From assembly GCA_965230245.1 (NCBI GenBank), contig OZ246000.1, positions 1,550,001 through 1,614,000 of the forward strand: a DNA stretch of 64,000 bases, written 5' to 3'. This DNA is from JAGNKE01 sp965230245. Its GTDB lineage: Bacteria > Pseudomonadota > Alphaproteobacteria > Micavibrionales > Micavibrionaceae. The notes beneath the pieces were generated by a model. It saw nothing but the letters and a program-made list of their open reading frames with translations. It was not told the DNA's origin and searched no databases. Below, piece after piece: positions 10,177 to 20,277 of this stretch (position 1 is the first letter of the stretch; each line of letters opens with the position of its first letter). Both the position numbers and the translations under genes were made by a program.

Positions 10177-10698
10177 ATGTCAAGACGTCGCAGAGCAGAT
10201 AAGAGACAAATTCTTCCCGATCCAAAATTTGCGGATCTGATTTTATCAAAATTCATCAATAACGTGATGATAAACGGTAAGAAGTCTACAGCCGAAGCCA
10301 TCGTATACGGTGCGATTGACGAGCTGGAAGCAAAGGCCGCTAACGAAAACAAAGACTCCGAAGGTGGAGATGATGACGGTATCGCAGCTAAGAGCGCGGG
10401 TCTTCGTCTTTTCCATGATGCTTTGAAAAACGTTAAGCCTCGCCTCGAAGTACGCTCACGCCGTGTTGGTGGTGCGACATATCAGGTGCCGGTCGAAGTG
10501 CGTAACGAGCGTGCGATGGCTCTCGCGATCCGTTGGGTCATTGATGCATCCCGTAAACGCGGCGAACGCACAATGAAGGATCGTCTTGCTGCTGAACTCT
10601 ACGACGCTGCAAACGAGCGCGGGTCTGCCGTCAAGAAAAGAGACGACACTCACAAAATGGCGGAAGCAAACAAAGCGTTTGCACATTATCGCTGGTAA
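10177..10698 (+). CDS. rpsG: 30S ribosomal protein S7 with acidic insert
   Basis: Primary 16S rRNA-binding protein that organises the 30S head, 173 residues against the usual 156. It starts MSRRRRADKRQILPDPKF and ends with the typical DDTHKMAEANKAFAHYRW. The surplus is an acidic, Gly/Asp-rich insert at about residues 55-74 (ANENKDSEGGDDDG...), located between the first helices and the LFHDALKNVKP segment. The start ATG at 10177 has AGAGGTAC upstream. The insert is in frame and free of repeats, so it appears to be a genuine lineage-specific loop. Confidence 0.97.
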   Translation: MSRRRRADKRQILPDPKFADLILSKFINNVMINGKKSTAEAIVYGAIDELEAKAANENKDSEGGDDDGIAAKSAGLRLFHDALKNVKPRLEVRSRRVGGATYQVPVEVRNERAMALAIRWVIDASRKRGERTMKDRLAAELYDAANERGSAVKKRDDTHKMAEANKAFAHYRW

Positions 10699-10743
10699 TA
10701 ACGGTTTTAGAATAACAATTAGTGACACGGATTAGGAAAGACT

Positions 10744-12864
<2,121 letters not shown>

Positions 12865-12903
12865 CGGCAAGAGATAAAATTTTAAGAAAGAAAGGACGAA
12901 GAT

Positions 12904-14082
12904 ATGTCTAAGGAGAAGTTTGAGCGGACGAAGCCGCATTGTAACATAGGGACGATTGGTCACGTTGACCATGGTAAGACGACGCTGACGGCGGCGATTG
13001 CGGGTCAGTTTGGGGCCGGCGAGAGCGTGGATGCGATTGACAAGGCGCCTGAAGAGAAAGCGCGCGGAATTACGATTTCGACGGCGCACGTTGAATATGA
13101 GACGGACAACCGTCACTACGCGCACGTTGACTGTCCTGGTCACGCGGACTACGTGAAGAACATGATCACGGGTGCGGCGCAGATGGACGGTGCGATTCTG
13201 GTTGTGAACGCGGCGGACGGCCCGATGCCTCAGACACGTGAACACATTCTTCTGGCGCGCCAGGTTGGTGTTCCTGCGATTGTTGTGTTCCTGAACAAGG
13301 TTGATCAGGTTGACGACGAAGAGCTTTTGGAACTGGTTGAGATGGAGGTGCGTGAGCTTCTGTCCTCTTACGAATTCCCCGGCGACGACATTCCGATCAT
13401 CAAGGGCTCTGCTCTGGCGGCTGTTGAAGGTCGTGATGAGGAGATTGGCAAGAACGCGATTGCGGCTCTGATGGCGGCTGTTGATGAATACATCCCGCAG
13501 CCTGACCGTCCGAAGGACAAGCCGTTCCTGATGCCTGTGGAAGACATCTTCTCGATTTCCGGTCGCGGGACTGTTGCGACAGGCCGTGTCGAGCAGGGGA
13601 TTGTCAATGTCGGTGACGAGATCGAGATTGTCGGTATTCGTGACACACAGAAAACGACTGTGACGGGTGTTGAGATGTTCCGTAAGCTTTTGGACTCCGG
13701 AGAAGCCGGTGACAACGTCGGTATTCTGCTTCGCGGAACGAAGCGTGATGATATTGAGCGTGGTCAGGTTCTGTGTAAGCCGGGATCGATTACCCCGCAC
13801 AAGAAGTTCACGGCCGAGGCGTATATTCTGAGCAAGGATGAAGGCGGTCGTCACACCCCGTTCTTCACGAAGTACCGCCCGCAGTTCTACTTCCGTACGA
13901 CGGACGTGACCGGAGAGGTGACATTGCCGGGCGGCACGGAGATGGTGATGCCGGGTGATAACGTGAATGGTATCGAGGTTGAGCTGATCACCCCGATTGC
14001 GATGAACGAAGGTCTGCGCTTTGCGATCCGCGAAGGCGGCCGCACAGTCGGCGCAGGCGTCGTCTCCAAAATCATCGAGTGA
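12904..14082 (+). CDS. tuf: Elongation factor Tu
   Basis: Aminoacyl-tRNA carrier GTPase, 392 residues, within the family range. G1 GHVDHGKT is at residues 19-26, followed by DCPGHADY and NKVDQVDD; domains 2 and 3 are complete to VGAGVVSKIIE. The ribosome site GAAAGGACG precedes the ATG. The codon style differs from the neighbours: ACG, GCG and ATT dominate for most of the gene, while the last 50 or so bases return to ACA, GCA, GTC and ATC. This could reflect gene conversion with a second tuf copy elsewhere or a recombination event; none is visible in the window. Confidence 0.98.
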   Translation: MSKEKFERTKPHCNIGTIGHVDHGKTTLTAAIAGQFGAGESVDAIDKAPEEKARGITISTAHVEYETDNRHYAHVDCPGHADYVKNMITGAAQMDGAILVVNAADGPMPQTREHILLARQVGVPAIVVFLNKVDQVDDEELLELVEMEVRELLSSYEFPGDDIPIIKGSALAAVEGRDEEIGKNAIAALMAAVDEYIPQPDRPKDKPFLMPVEDIFSISGRGTVATGRVEQGIVNVGDEIEIVGIRDTQKTTVTGVEMFRKLLDSGEAGDNVGILLRGTKRDDIERGQVLCKPGSITPHKKFTAEAYILSKDEGGRHTPFFTKYRPQFYFRTTDVTGEVTLPGGTEMVMPGDNVNGIEVELITPIAMNEGLRFAIREGGRTVGAGVVSKIIE

Positions 14083-14110
14083 TAAGTGATTAAGGCAAAG
14101 GAATAAGAAA

Positions 14111-14434
14111 ATGGATACGCAAACCATACGCATCACACTCAAGGCATTTGACCACCGCATCCTAGATACGGCGTCAGCCGAGATCGTGAACACGGCAAAA
14201 AGAACCGGCGCACAAGTTCGCGGTCCTGTTCCTTTGCCGAACCGCATCAAACGTTTCACAGTGATCCGTTCACCGCACGTGGACAAGCGCTCTCAGGAGC
14301 AATTCGAAATGCGCACACATAAGCGTCTGCTGGATATCGAAGATCCGACACCGCAGACAATTGATGCGCTGATGAAATTGGATCTGCCTGCCGGCGTGGA
14401 TGTGGAAATTAAGATCGGTCAAATGGCCGCTTAA
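14111..14434 (+). CDS. rpsJ: 30S ribosomal protein S10
   Basis: Head protein of the 30S subunit that also works in antitermination complexes, 107 residues. The sequence runs IRITLKAFDHRILD... through GPVPLPNRIKRFTVIRSPHVDKRSQEQFEMRTHKR, diagnostic for S10. It opens the S10 block but has only 28 bp separating it from tuf, so there is no separate S10 leader; co-transcription with fusA-tuf is likely. The next gene is an unrecognised small protein rather than rplC. Confidence 0.98.
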   Translation: MDTQTIRITLKAFDHRILDTASAEIVNTAKRTGAQVRGPVPLPNRIKRFTVIRSPHVDKRSQEQFEMRTHKRLLDIEDPTPQTIDALMKLDLPAGVDVEIKIGQMAA

Positions 14435-14464
14435 GGTTGAAGTCGAAAGTTTGGGAAAAGAGCA

Positions 14465-14722
14465 ATGACACAGATTTTAAGATTCAGAGACGGACAAATG
14501 ATTAGCCCCGAGCGTATTACGGGCCTGATCAAGTTTGAACGCTACCCTGACAATGTGCCCGTTGTTCAGATCCTGAGTATTGACGGAAACATTACGTTTG
14601 AGTGTGAGACTTTGGCCGAACAAGACGAAATGCTTCACACATTAAGCAAGCAGTTGGAGCAGTACCTAAGCCCCGTCGATCTCGTGGATATCGACATGGG
14701 TTCAGGAAACCAGATTAATTAA
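14465..14722 (+). CDS. Unknown 85-residue protein inside the S10 operon
   Basis: I do not recognise this protein. It is 85 residues, acidic, without signal peptide, membrane segment or cysteine pair; the single Cys is in a TFECETLAEQDEM stretch. Pattern (short beta-like blocks ILRFRDGQM, VVQILSIDG, ITFECETL, then a helix and an acidic C terminus) suggests a small alpha/beta fold. A purine site GGGAAAAG lies 6-13 bases before the ATG. It is 30 bp after rpsJ and 12 bp before rplC, co-directional and tightly packed, so it should be produced at ribosomal-protein levels. Codon use resembles its neighbours. It could be a ribosome- or rRNA-associated factor, but that is inference from position only. 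Confidence 0.75.
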   Translation: MTQILRFRDGQMISPERITGLIKFERYPDNVPVVQILSIDGNITFECETLAEQDEMLHTLSKQLEQYLSPVDLVDIDMGSGNQIN

Positions 14723-14734
14723 AGGAAGACTGTT

Positions 14735-15595
14735 ATGAGAACAGGATTGATTGCCAAAAAAGAAGGTATGAGCAGGATTTTCGATGAAGACGGACGTCAC
14801 ATTCCGGTGACTGTTCTGAAGATCGACGAGTGTCAGGTCGTATCTGTCCGTAATGAAGATAAAGACGGCTACACGGCTGTCCAGATAGGCGCGGGCAAAG
14901 CGAAGGTAAAACGGACAAGCAAAGCCAACCGCGGTCATTTTGCAAAAGCAAAGGTCGAGCCGAAGAAAAAGGTCGCCGAATTCCGTGTTTCCAATGAAAA
15001 CACATTGGAAGTTGGCGCAGAACTCGGTGCAAACCACTTTGTCCCAGGCCAGTTTGTCGATGTAACAGGAACATCAATCGGTAAAGGCTTTGCCGGTGCG
15101 ATGAAGCGCCACAACTTCGGCGGTATGCGTGCATCCCACGGTGTATCGATTTCTCACCGGGCTCACGGTTCGACAGGTCAGTGTCAAGATCCCGGAAAGG
15201 TCTTTAAAGGCAAGAAAATGGCCGGTCAAATGGGGAACAAGCGTACAACAACGCAAAACCTCGAAATCGTCGCCGTTGATCTGGAAGACAACCTGATCCT
15301 CGTAAAGGGTGCAGTACCTGGTGCGAAAAACGGTTGGGTTCTGATTAAGGATGCCGTAAAAAAGCCGTTGCCTGAAGATGTACCGTTTCCGGCAGGTCTG
15401 AAGGTTGTTGCCGAACCTGCAAAGGAAGAAGCAGCCGAAGCTGAAGCACCGGAAGCCGAAGCAAACGAAGCACCGGCGAATGATGCTCCTGCGGAAAACA
15501 AGCCGGAAGCAAAAGCTGAAGATGCTCCGAAGGCAGAAGACAAAGCGGAAGACAAAAAAGAAAAGTCCTCCAAGGAAGAAGGGTCAAAGGAATAA
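14735..15595 (+). CDS. rplC: 50S ribosomal protein L3 with long acidic C-terminal tail
   Basis: Early-assembly 23S rRNA-binding protein. The L3 fold occupies about residues 1-230 (MRTGLIAKKEGMSRIF..., the central HNFGGMRASHGVSISHRAHGSTGQCQDPGKVFKGKKMAGQMG loop reaching the peptidyl-transferase centre). The total is 286 residues; the last 55 or so are a low-complexity Ala/Glu/Lys/Pro tail absent from most L3 proteins. The start has AAAGGAAGAC upstream. The stop is three bases from rplD. Confidence 0.97.
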   Translation: MRTGLIAKKEGMSRIFDEDGRHIPVTVLKIDECQVVSVRNEDKDGYTAVQIGAGKAKVKRTSKANRGHFAKAKVEPKKKVAEFRVSNENTLEVGAELGANHFVPGQFVDVTGTSIGKGFAGAMKRHNFGGMRASHGVSISHRAHGSTGQCQDPGKVFKGKKMAGQMGNKRTTTQNLEIVAVDLEDNLILVKGAVPGAKNGWVLIKDAVKKPLPEDVPFPAGLKVVAEPAKEEAAEAEAPEAEANEAPANDAPAENKPEAKAEDAPKAEDKAEDKKEKSSKEEGSKE

Positions 15596-15598
15596 GTC

Positions 15599-16225
15599 AT
15601 GAAACTTGAAGTCAAAAACCTTGAGAATAAGAAAGTCGGGGAAATTACCCTTGACGACTCTATCTTCGGCGTCGAAGTACGCGAAGACGTTCTGCACCGC
15701 ATGGTGAACTACCAGTTGGCAAAGCGTCGTGCGGGAACGCAAAAGACGAAAAAGCGTGGCGAGATCACCGGAACAGGTGCAAAGCCTTGGCGTCAAAAGG
15801 GAACTGGCCGCGCACGTGCAGGCGACCTGAAACGCCCGCAGGATCGTGGCGGCGGGGTCGCGCACGGACCGCAGCCTCGCTCACACGAGAAAGGCCTGCC
15901 GAAAAAGCAACGTATAAATGCGTTGAAAATGGCGCTGTCCGCGAAAGCTGCAAACGGCAAGCTTGTTATCCTCGAAGAGGCGGCAGCAAAAGAACACAAA
16001 ACAAAGCCAATGGCTGCAGCGCTGAAAGCTCTCGGTCTGGACTCTGTACTGATCGTTGGTGGTAAGGAAATCGACGTGAATTTTGCCCGTGCAACGGCAA
16101 ATATTCCTCTGGTTGACCTCCTGCCGTCTGAAGGTGCGAATGTTTATGACATTCTTCGCCGTGATGTATTGGTACTCACAAAAGAAGCGGTTGAAAACTT
16201 GACTGAAAAGCTCAAGGCCGCTTAA
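15599..16225 (+). CDS. rplD: 50S ribosomal protein L4
   Basis: 23S rRNA-binding assembly protein whose loop lines the exit tunnel, 208 residues, usual length. The tunnel loop GTGAKPWRQKGTGRARAGDLKRPQDRGGGVAHGP is at about residues 60-93. In E. coli L4 also represses its own operon; no leader for that is visible here. Starts three bases after rplC, so translational coupling is likely. Confidence 0.97.
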   Translation: MKLEVKNLENKKVGEITLDDSIFGVEVREDVLHRMVNYQLAKRRAGTQKTKKRGEITGTGAKPWRQKGTGRARAGDLKRPQDRGGGVAHGPQPRSHEKGLPKKQRINALKMALSAKAANGKLVILEEAAAKEHKTKPMAAALKALGLDSVLIVGGKEIDVNFARATANIPLVDLLPSEGANVYDILRRDVLVLTKEAVENLTEKLKAA

Positions 16226-16245
16226 GGGAAAAAGGATAAGGAACA

Positions 16246-16560
16246 ATGGCAAAAGCAAAAAAAGCAGAAGCAGCGGAATGGATGTACGAAATCATCCGTA
16301 AGCCGCACATCACCGAAAAGGCAACATTGGGCAGTGAACACGCCCAGTTGACGTTTCAGGTTCCTGTAAGCGCGACAAAGCCGCAAATTCAGGAAGCTGT
16401 CGAAGTGCTCTTCGGCGTGAAGGTGAAGGGCGTAAACACCCTGATCCAAAAAGGTAAGCTCAAGCGTTTCCGTGGCATTAAAGGCCGCCGCAACGATGTT
16501 AAAAAGGCGGTTGTGACCCTCGAAGAAGGTCAGACAATCGATACGGAAACAGGCATTTAA
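16246..16560 (+). CDS. rplW: 50S ribosomal protein L23
   Basis: Exit-tunnel protein that docks trigger factor and SRP, 104 residues. Recognised from YEIIRKPHITEKATLG, VEVLFGVKVKGVNTLI and GRRNDVKKAVVTL. A short Lys/Ala-rich N terminus precedes the domain. RBS AAGGATAAGGA. A 78-bp gap with two small hairpins separates it from rplB. Confidence 0.97.
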   Translation: MAKAKKAEAAEWMYEIIRKPHITEKATLGSEHAQLTFQVPVSATKPQIQEAVEVLFGVKVKGVNTLIQKGKLKRFRGIKGRRNDVKKAVVTLEEGQTIDTETGI

Positions 16561-16585
16561 TTTTTTTAGAAGTGAAACTATGGTG

Positions 16586-16618
16586 ACCCGCCGAGAACGG
16601 GTTGTCTCTAAAAAGAGA
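16586..16618 (+). promoter_or_regulatory. Two adjacent small hairpins between rplW and rplB
   Basis: ACCCG/CGGGT (16586-16590, 16598-16602) and TCTCT/AGAGA around an AAAA loop (16605-16618). Both are perfect but short. They may only stabilise message ends or tune rplB translation; no T-run follows, so termination is unlikely. Confidence 0.3.
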
Positions 16619-16638
16619 TAGAAAAAAGGAAGAAGAAA

Positions 16639-17466
16639 ATGGCACTGAAGAAATATAATCCCATAACGCCCGGAACGCGTAATCTGGTTCAGGTTGAGCG
16701 TAAGGATCTGTGGAAGGGCGCACCTGAAAAGGGCCTGACAGAAGGGAAGAAAAAAACGGGTGGTCGTAACAACAACGGTCGCATCACAACACGTCACATC
16801 GGTGGCGGTCACAAGCAGAAGTACCGCGTCATCGACTGGAAGCGTGACAAATGGGATGTTGAAGGAACGGTTGTTCGTCTGGAATATGACCCGAACCGTA
16901 CGGCTTTTATCGCATTGATCGAATATGAAGATGGCGAGAAGCGCTATATTTTGGCACCTCAGCGTCTGGCAGCAGGCGACAAGGTTATCGCCGGCGAAAA
17001 AGTCGACGTGAAGCCCGGTAACGCCATGCCTCTGAAGAACATGCCGATCGGTACAATCATCTACAACATCGAGATGAAGCAGGGCAAAGGCGGTCAGATG
17101 ATCCGTTCCGCCGGTACATTCGCCCAGCTCGTTGGTCGTGATCAGGGTTACGCTCAGATCAAACTGGCCTCCGGTGAACTGCGTGTTGTTCGTGGTGAAT
17201 GCATGGCAACGGTTGGTGCCGTATCCAATCCGGATCACATGAACACAAACGACGGTAAAGCTGGCCGCAAGAGATGGAGAGGCAAGCGCCCGACCGTCCG
17301 CGGTGTGGTTATGAACCCGGTCGATCACCCGCACGGTGGTGGTGAAGGGAAGTCATCCGGTGGTCGTCACCCTGTTACACCATGGGGTAAATCGACCAAA
17401 GGTCACAGAACACGTAAGAAGGCGAAGTCTACGAATAAATTTATCATTCGCCGTCGCAAGAAATAA
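16639..17466 (+). CDS. rplB: 50S ribosomal protein L2
   Basis: Peptidyl-transferase-region protein needed for subunit association, 275 residues, standard length. It contains NNNGRITTRHIGGGHKQKYR, the KAGRKRWRGKRPTVRGVVMNPVDHPHGGGEG block with the conserved His of the peptidyl-transferase environment, and the basic C terminus KKAKSTNKFIIRRRKK. RBS AAAAAAGGAAGAAG. rpsS follows after 21 bp. Confidence 0.98.
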   Translation: MALKKYNPITPGTRNLVQVERKDLWKGAPEKGLTEGKKKTGGRNNNGRITTRHIGGGHKQKYRVIDWKRDKWDVEGTVVRLEYDPNRTAFIALIEYEDGEKRYILAPQRLAAGDKVIAGEKVDVKPGNAMPLKNMPIGTIIYNIEMKQGKGGQMIRSAGTFAQLVGRDQGYAQIKLASGELRVVRGECMATVGAVSNPDHMNTNDGKAGRKRWRGKRPTVRGVVMNPVDHPHGGGEGKSSGGRHPVTPWGKSTKGHRTRKKAKSTNKFIIRRRKK

Positions 17467-17487
17467 GCTTAAGAAGGAGCACATAAA

Positions 17488-17763
17488 ATGGCACGTAGTG
17501 TTTGGAAAGGTCCGTTCATCGAGAGAAGCTTGCTCAAGAAAGTTGAAGAAGCAAGAACTTCCGGTAAGAACTCCGTGATCAGAACATGGTCACGTCGCTC
17601 GACAATCCTGCCGAATATGGTTGGTTTGACATTCGGTGTACACAATGGCAAGAAGTTCGTGCCCGTTCTGGTAACAGACCAGATGATCGGCCACAAACTT
17701 GGTGAATTCGCACCGACAAGATCTTACAAAGGTCACGGCGGCGATAAGAAGATTGCAAAATAA
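17488..17763 (+). CDS. rpsS: 30S ribosomal protein S19
   Basis: Head protein contacting tRNA and S13, 91 residues. MARSVWKGPFIERSLLKKVEEAR, VIRTWSRRSTILPNMVGLTFGVHNGKKFVPV and LGEFAPTRSYKGHGGDKK are diagnostic. Strong site AAGGAG ahead of the ATG. A 47-bp spacer precedes rplV. Confidence 0.98.
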   Translation: MARSVWKGPFIERSLLKKVEEARTSGKNSVIRTWSRRSTILPNMVGLTFGVHNGKKFVPVLVTDQMIGHKLGEFAPTRSYKGHGGDKKIAK

Positions 17764-17810
17764 GCTTAAAACGGAATAGCCGGTAAAGCTTAAGAAAAAG
17801 GATAAAAATT

Positions 17811-18188
17811 ATGGGACAGTCACCAAATCCGAAAAGAACAAAAGAGAATGAAGCGCGCGCTTATGCGAAATACATCCGCATCAGCCCGCAGAAACTCAAC
17901 CTGGTTGCGCGCACAATCCGTGGAAAAAACGCGGCGACGGCTCTGATCGACTTGGAATTTTCCAAGAAACGTGTATCAGAGAACGTACGCAAGCTCTTGC
18001 AATCAGCAATCGCAAATGCCGTTAACAACCACAATCTTGATATGGATCGTCTGGTTGTTTCAGAAGCCACAGTCGGCAAGACAGTGACGATGAAAAGATT
18101 TCGTGCGCGTGCACGCGGTCGCGGTACAAGAATCCTGAAACCAATCAGTAACATGACCATCGTGGTCAAAGAAGCAGAAGAGGCATAA
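17811..18188 (+). CDS. rplV: 50S ribosomal protein L22
   Basis: Exit-tunnel constriction protein, 125 residues. The core ARAYAKYIRISPQKLNLVARTIRGKNAATAL and the beta-hairpin RFRARARGRGTRILKPISNMTIVV that reaches the tunnel are intact. The first 12 residues (MGQSPNPKRTKE) are a short extension of the usual N terminus. The stop is three bases from rpsC. Confidence 0.97.
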   Translation: MGQSPNPKRTKENEARAYAKYIRISPQKLNLVARTIRGKNAATALIDLEFSKKRVSENVRKLLQSAIANAVNNHNLDMDRLVVSEATVGKTVTMKRFRARARGRGTRILKPISNMTIVVKEAEEA

Positions 18189-18191
18189 TTC

Positions 18192-18875
18192 ATGGGACAG
18201 AAGATCAATCCAATCGGCCTGAGAGTAGGCATCAACCGCACATGGGACTCGCGCTGGTACGCCGGTAAGGACTATGCAGACAAGCTGGTTGAGGACCTAA
18301 AGCTGCGCGAATACATTCAGGAACACCTGAAACCCGCAGGCATCAGCCGCGTTGTCATTGAGCGCGCTGCGAAACTGACAAAGGTTACTGTATACACTGC
18401 ACGCCCCGGTGTGATCATCGGCAAGAAAGGCGCAGACATCGAAAAACTCCGGCAGAACCTGTCCCGTCGTGCCGGTGGCGAAGTCAGCCTGAACATCGTC
18501 GAAGTGCGCAAGCCCGAGGTCGATGCCCAACTGGCAGCTGAAGGCGTCGCACAACAGCTCGAACGTCGTGTGTCTTTCCGCCGTGCCATGAAGCGTGCGG
18601 TTCAGAACGCAATGCGTTTCGGCGCACAGGGTATTCGTATCAACGTATCCGGCCGTTTGGGCGGTGCTGATATCGCACGTATGGAATGGTACCGTGAAGG
18701 TCGCGTGCCGCTTCACACATTGCGTGCCGACATCGATTACGGTACGGCGGAAGCGCTGACAACCTACGGGATCATCGGCGTAAAAATCTGGATTTACAAG
18801 GGAGATATCCTTGAAAATGACCCGCTGGCACGCGAGAAAAAAGCGTCCGAAGGTCGCCCGAACACTGTAAAATAA
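18192..18875 (+). CDS. rpsC: 30S ribosomal protein S3
   Basis: mRNA-entry-tunnel protein with helicase activity in the 30S, 227 residues. MGQKINPIGLRVGINRTWDSRWYA, the KH-domain GVIIGKKGADIEKL and the C-terminal GRLGGADIARMEWYREGRVPLHTLRADIDYG are typical. Three bases from the rplV stop. Unlike the usual arrangement, rplP does not follow directly: a 247-bp structured gap intervenes. Confidence 0.98.
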   Translation: MGQKINPIGLRVGINRTWDSRWYAGKDYADKLVEDLKLREYIQEHLKPAGISRVVIERAAKLTKVTVYTARPGVIIGKKGADIEKLRQNLSRRAGGEVSLNIVEVRKPEVDAQLAAEGVAQQLERRVSFRRAMKRAVQNAMRFGAQGIRINVSGRLGGADIARMEWYREGRVPLHTLRADIDYGTAEALTTYGIIGVKIWIYKGDILENDPLAREKKASEGRPNTVK

Positions 18876-19122
18876 CAGCGTTTCGGATCGCACTTTAAGG
18901 TGCGGCCTAAAAAAATCTGAAAAACCGCCTAAAAATGCTGGATTTTTTCAGAATTGTAAGCTAAGGTCGCGCCGGATTTAAAGGCAGTAAAAATTTAAAA
19001 CAACATGTGGAAACTCCGGGCAGGTACCGAAAGTCCATGTGAAAGAATTTTTTTTATTGTCTGTTTGAGGGGAAGGGCTGTTGTAAAGCCTTTTTGACAA
19101 AAGCTTAGAAGAGATTGGAAAC
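18876..19122 (+). other. Structured 247-bp gap between rpsC and rplP
   Basis: These two genes are normally coupled. The gap has no credible coding frame. It contains CGCAC/GTGCG at about 18890-18905, a hairpin at 18917-18951 (CTGAAAAA-CC paired with GGATTTTTTCAG, two-base bulge) and a longer imperfect hairpin at 19004-19041 whose arms are ACATGTGGA...CTCCGG and CCGAAAGTCCATGTG. No good promoter was found. It could be a regulatory or processing element, or an independent small RNA. Confidence 0.5.
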
Positions 19123-19551
19123 ATGTTAAGTCCAAAGAAGTTTAAACATCGCAAGCAGTTCAAAGGCCGCATCAAGGGCAACGCCAAGGGTGGTACGGAA
19201 CTCAGCTTTGGCGCATACGGCCTGAAGGCTCTGTCGCCCGAGCGTGTCACATCACGCCAGATCGAAGCCGCGCGTCGCGCCATTACGCGTCACCTGAAAC
19301 GTCAGGGTAAATTGTGGATCCGCATTTTCCCGGATGTTCCTGTCACGAAAAAGCCTCTCGAGGTTCGTCAGGGTAAAGGTAAGGGGAGCGTTGAATACTG
19401 GGCCGCCCGCGTAAAGCCGGGTCGTGTGATGTTTGAACTCGACGGTGTTTCTCAGGAGCTTGCACGCGAAGCATTCAGCCTCGCCGCTATGAAGCTTCCG
19501 GTAAAAACAAAATTCATCGCACGTGTCGGTACTGAGGAGGCTTCAAAATGA
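19123..19551 (+). CDS. rplP: 50S ribosomal protein L16
   Basis: A-site-region protein of the 50S, 142 residues against the usual 136-138. MLSPKKFKHRKQFKGRIKGNAKGG, SRQIEAARRAITRHLKRQGKLWIRIFPD and GKGSVEYWAARVKPGRVMFEL are typical. The ATG follows GAAGAGATTGGAAAC. Its stop overlaps the rpmC start as ATGA, so those two genes are coupled. Confidence 0.97.
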   Translation: MLSPKKFKHRKQFKGRIKGNAKGGTELSFGAYGLKALSPERVTSRQIEAARRAITRHLKRQGKLWIRIFPDVPVTKKPLEVRQGKGKGSVEYWAARVKPGRVMFELDGVSQELAREAFSLAAMKLPVKTKFIARVGTEEASK

Positions 19552-19793
19552 ACATAGAAGAACTCAAGACAAAGACAGAAGACGAATTGAAGAAGCTCCT
19601 TTTGGATCTTCGTAAGACTCAATTCAACGAGCGTTTCCAGAAAACACAGGGAACACTTGAGAACACTGCACAAATTCGTAAGACCCGTCGCACGATCGCA
19701 CGCGTCAAAACATTGTTGAACAGCAAGACCGAAGACAGTAAGCCGTCTGCGCCTAAAAAGGCGAAGAAAAAGGCTGAGTCTAAGGCCGCTTAA
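19548..19793 (+). CDS. rpmC: 50S ribosomal protein L29 with basic tail
   Basis: Exit-site protein, 81 residues against about 65. The L29 helix pair MNIEELKTKTEDELKKLLLDLRKTQFNERFQKTQGTLENTAQIRKTRRTIARVKTLL fills residues 1-57 or so; the remaining 20-odd residues are a Lys/Ala/Ser-rich tail. Start overlaps the rplP stop by four bases; GAGGAGG lies just upstream within rplP. Confidence 0.95.
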   Translation: MNIEELKTKTEDELKKLLLDLRKTQFNERFQKTQGTLENTAQIRKTRRTIARVKTLLNSKTEDSKPSAPKKAKKKAESKAA

Positions 19794-19809
19794 GAAGGAG
19801 TAGGAACAC

Positions 19810-20277
19810 ATGCCACGCCGTATTCTGGAAGGAAATGTGATTAGCACGAAAACGGATAAAACCGTCACGGTGCTTGTTGAAAGACGCTTTAAGCATCCTG
19901 TGTACAAAAAGTACATCAAGAAGACGAGCAAGTTTACAGCACATGATGAGTTGAACACATGTCAGGAAGGCGATGCCGTTCAAATCATTGAATGCCGTCC
20001 GCTGTCCAAGACAAAACGTTGGGCTGTTCTGAAAGACGGTCAGGCTGTATTGCCCCCGCTGAAAAAGACATCTTCAAAGGCTGCGAAGCTGGGCATTGAA
20101 AAGGCCGAGCCTGCTGCAAAGAAAGAAGAAAAGAAAGCGCCGGCCAAGAAAGCAGCCGCTAAGAAAAAAGAAGAGCCGAAAGCAAAGGCCGAAAAGAAAG
20201 AAACAAAGAAAAAGGCACCTGCGAAAAAGTCGGCTGCCAAAAAAGAAACCAAGGCGAAGAAGGACACTAAGAAATGA
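19810..20277 (+). CDS. rpsQ: 30S ribosomal protein S17 with about 70-residue Lys/Ala tail
   Basis: 16S rRNA 5'-domain-binding protein. The OB-fold S17 core spans residues 1-80 (RRILEGNVISTKTDKTVTVLVERRFKHPVYKKYIKKTSKF..., ECRPLSKTKRWAVL). The protein continues to 155 residues, about twice the usual length, with a highly basic Lys/Ala/Glu/Pro tail containing repeated KKAPAKK-type units. The reading frame is uninterrupted and the stop overlaps the rplN start (ATGA), which argues against a sequencing artefact. Strong AAGGAGTAGGA site. Confidence 0.95.
   Translation: MPRRILEGNVISTKTDKTVTVLVERRFKHPVYKKYIKKTSKFTAHDELNTCQEGDAVQIIECRPLSKTKRWAVLKDGQAVLPPLKKTSSKAAKLGIEKAEPAAKKEEKKAPAKKAAAKKKEEPKAKAEKKETKKKAPAKKSAAKKETKAKKDTKK

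Noticed and set aside
15226..15702. Ser/Phe/Ala-rich antisense frame over the rplC tail, and similar over rpsQ and rpmD tails
   Set aside because: Complement of low-complexity Lys/Ala/Glu coding sequence.
19057..19086. TTGTCT-N18-TTGTAA as a promoter for rplP
   Set aside because: Weak at both boxes and long spacing; co-transcription from upstream is the simpler reading.
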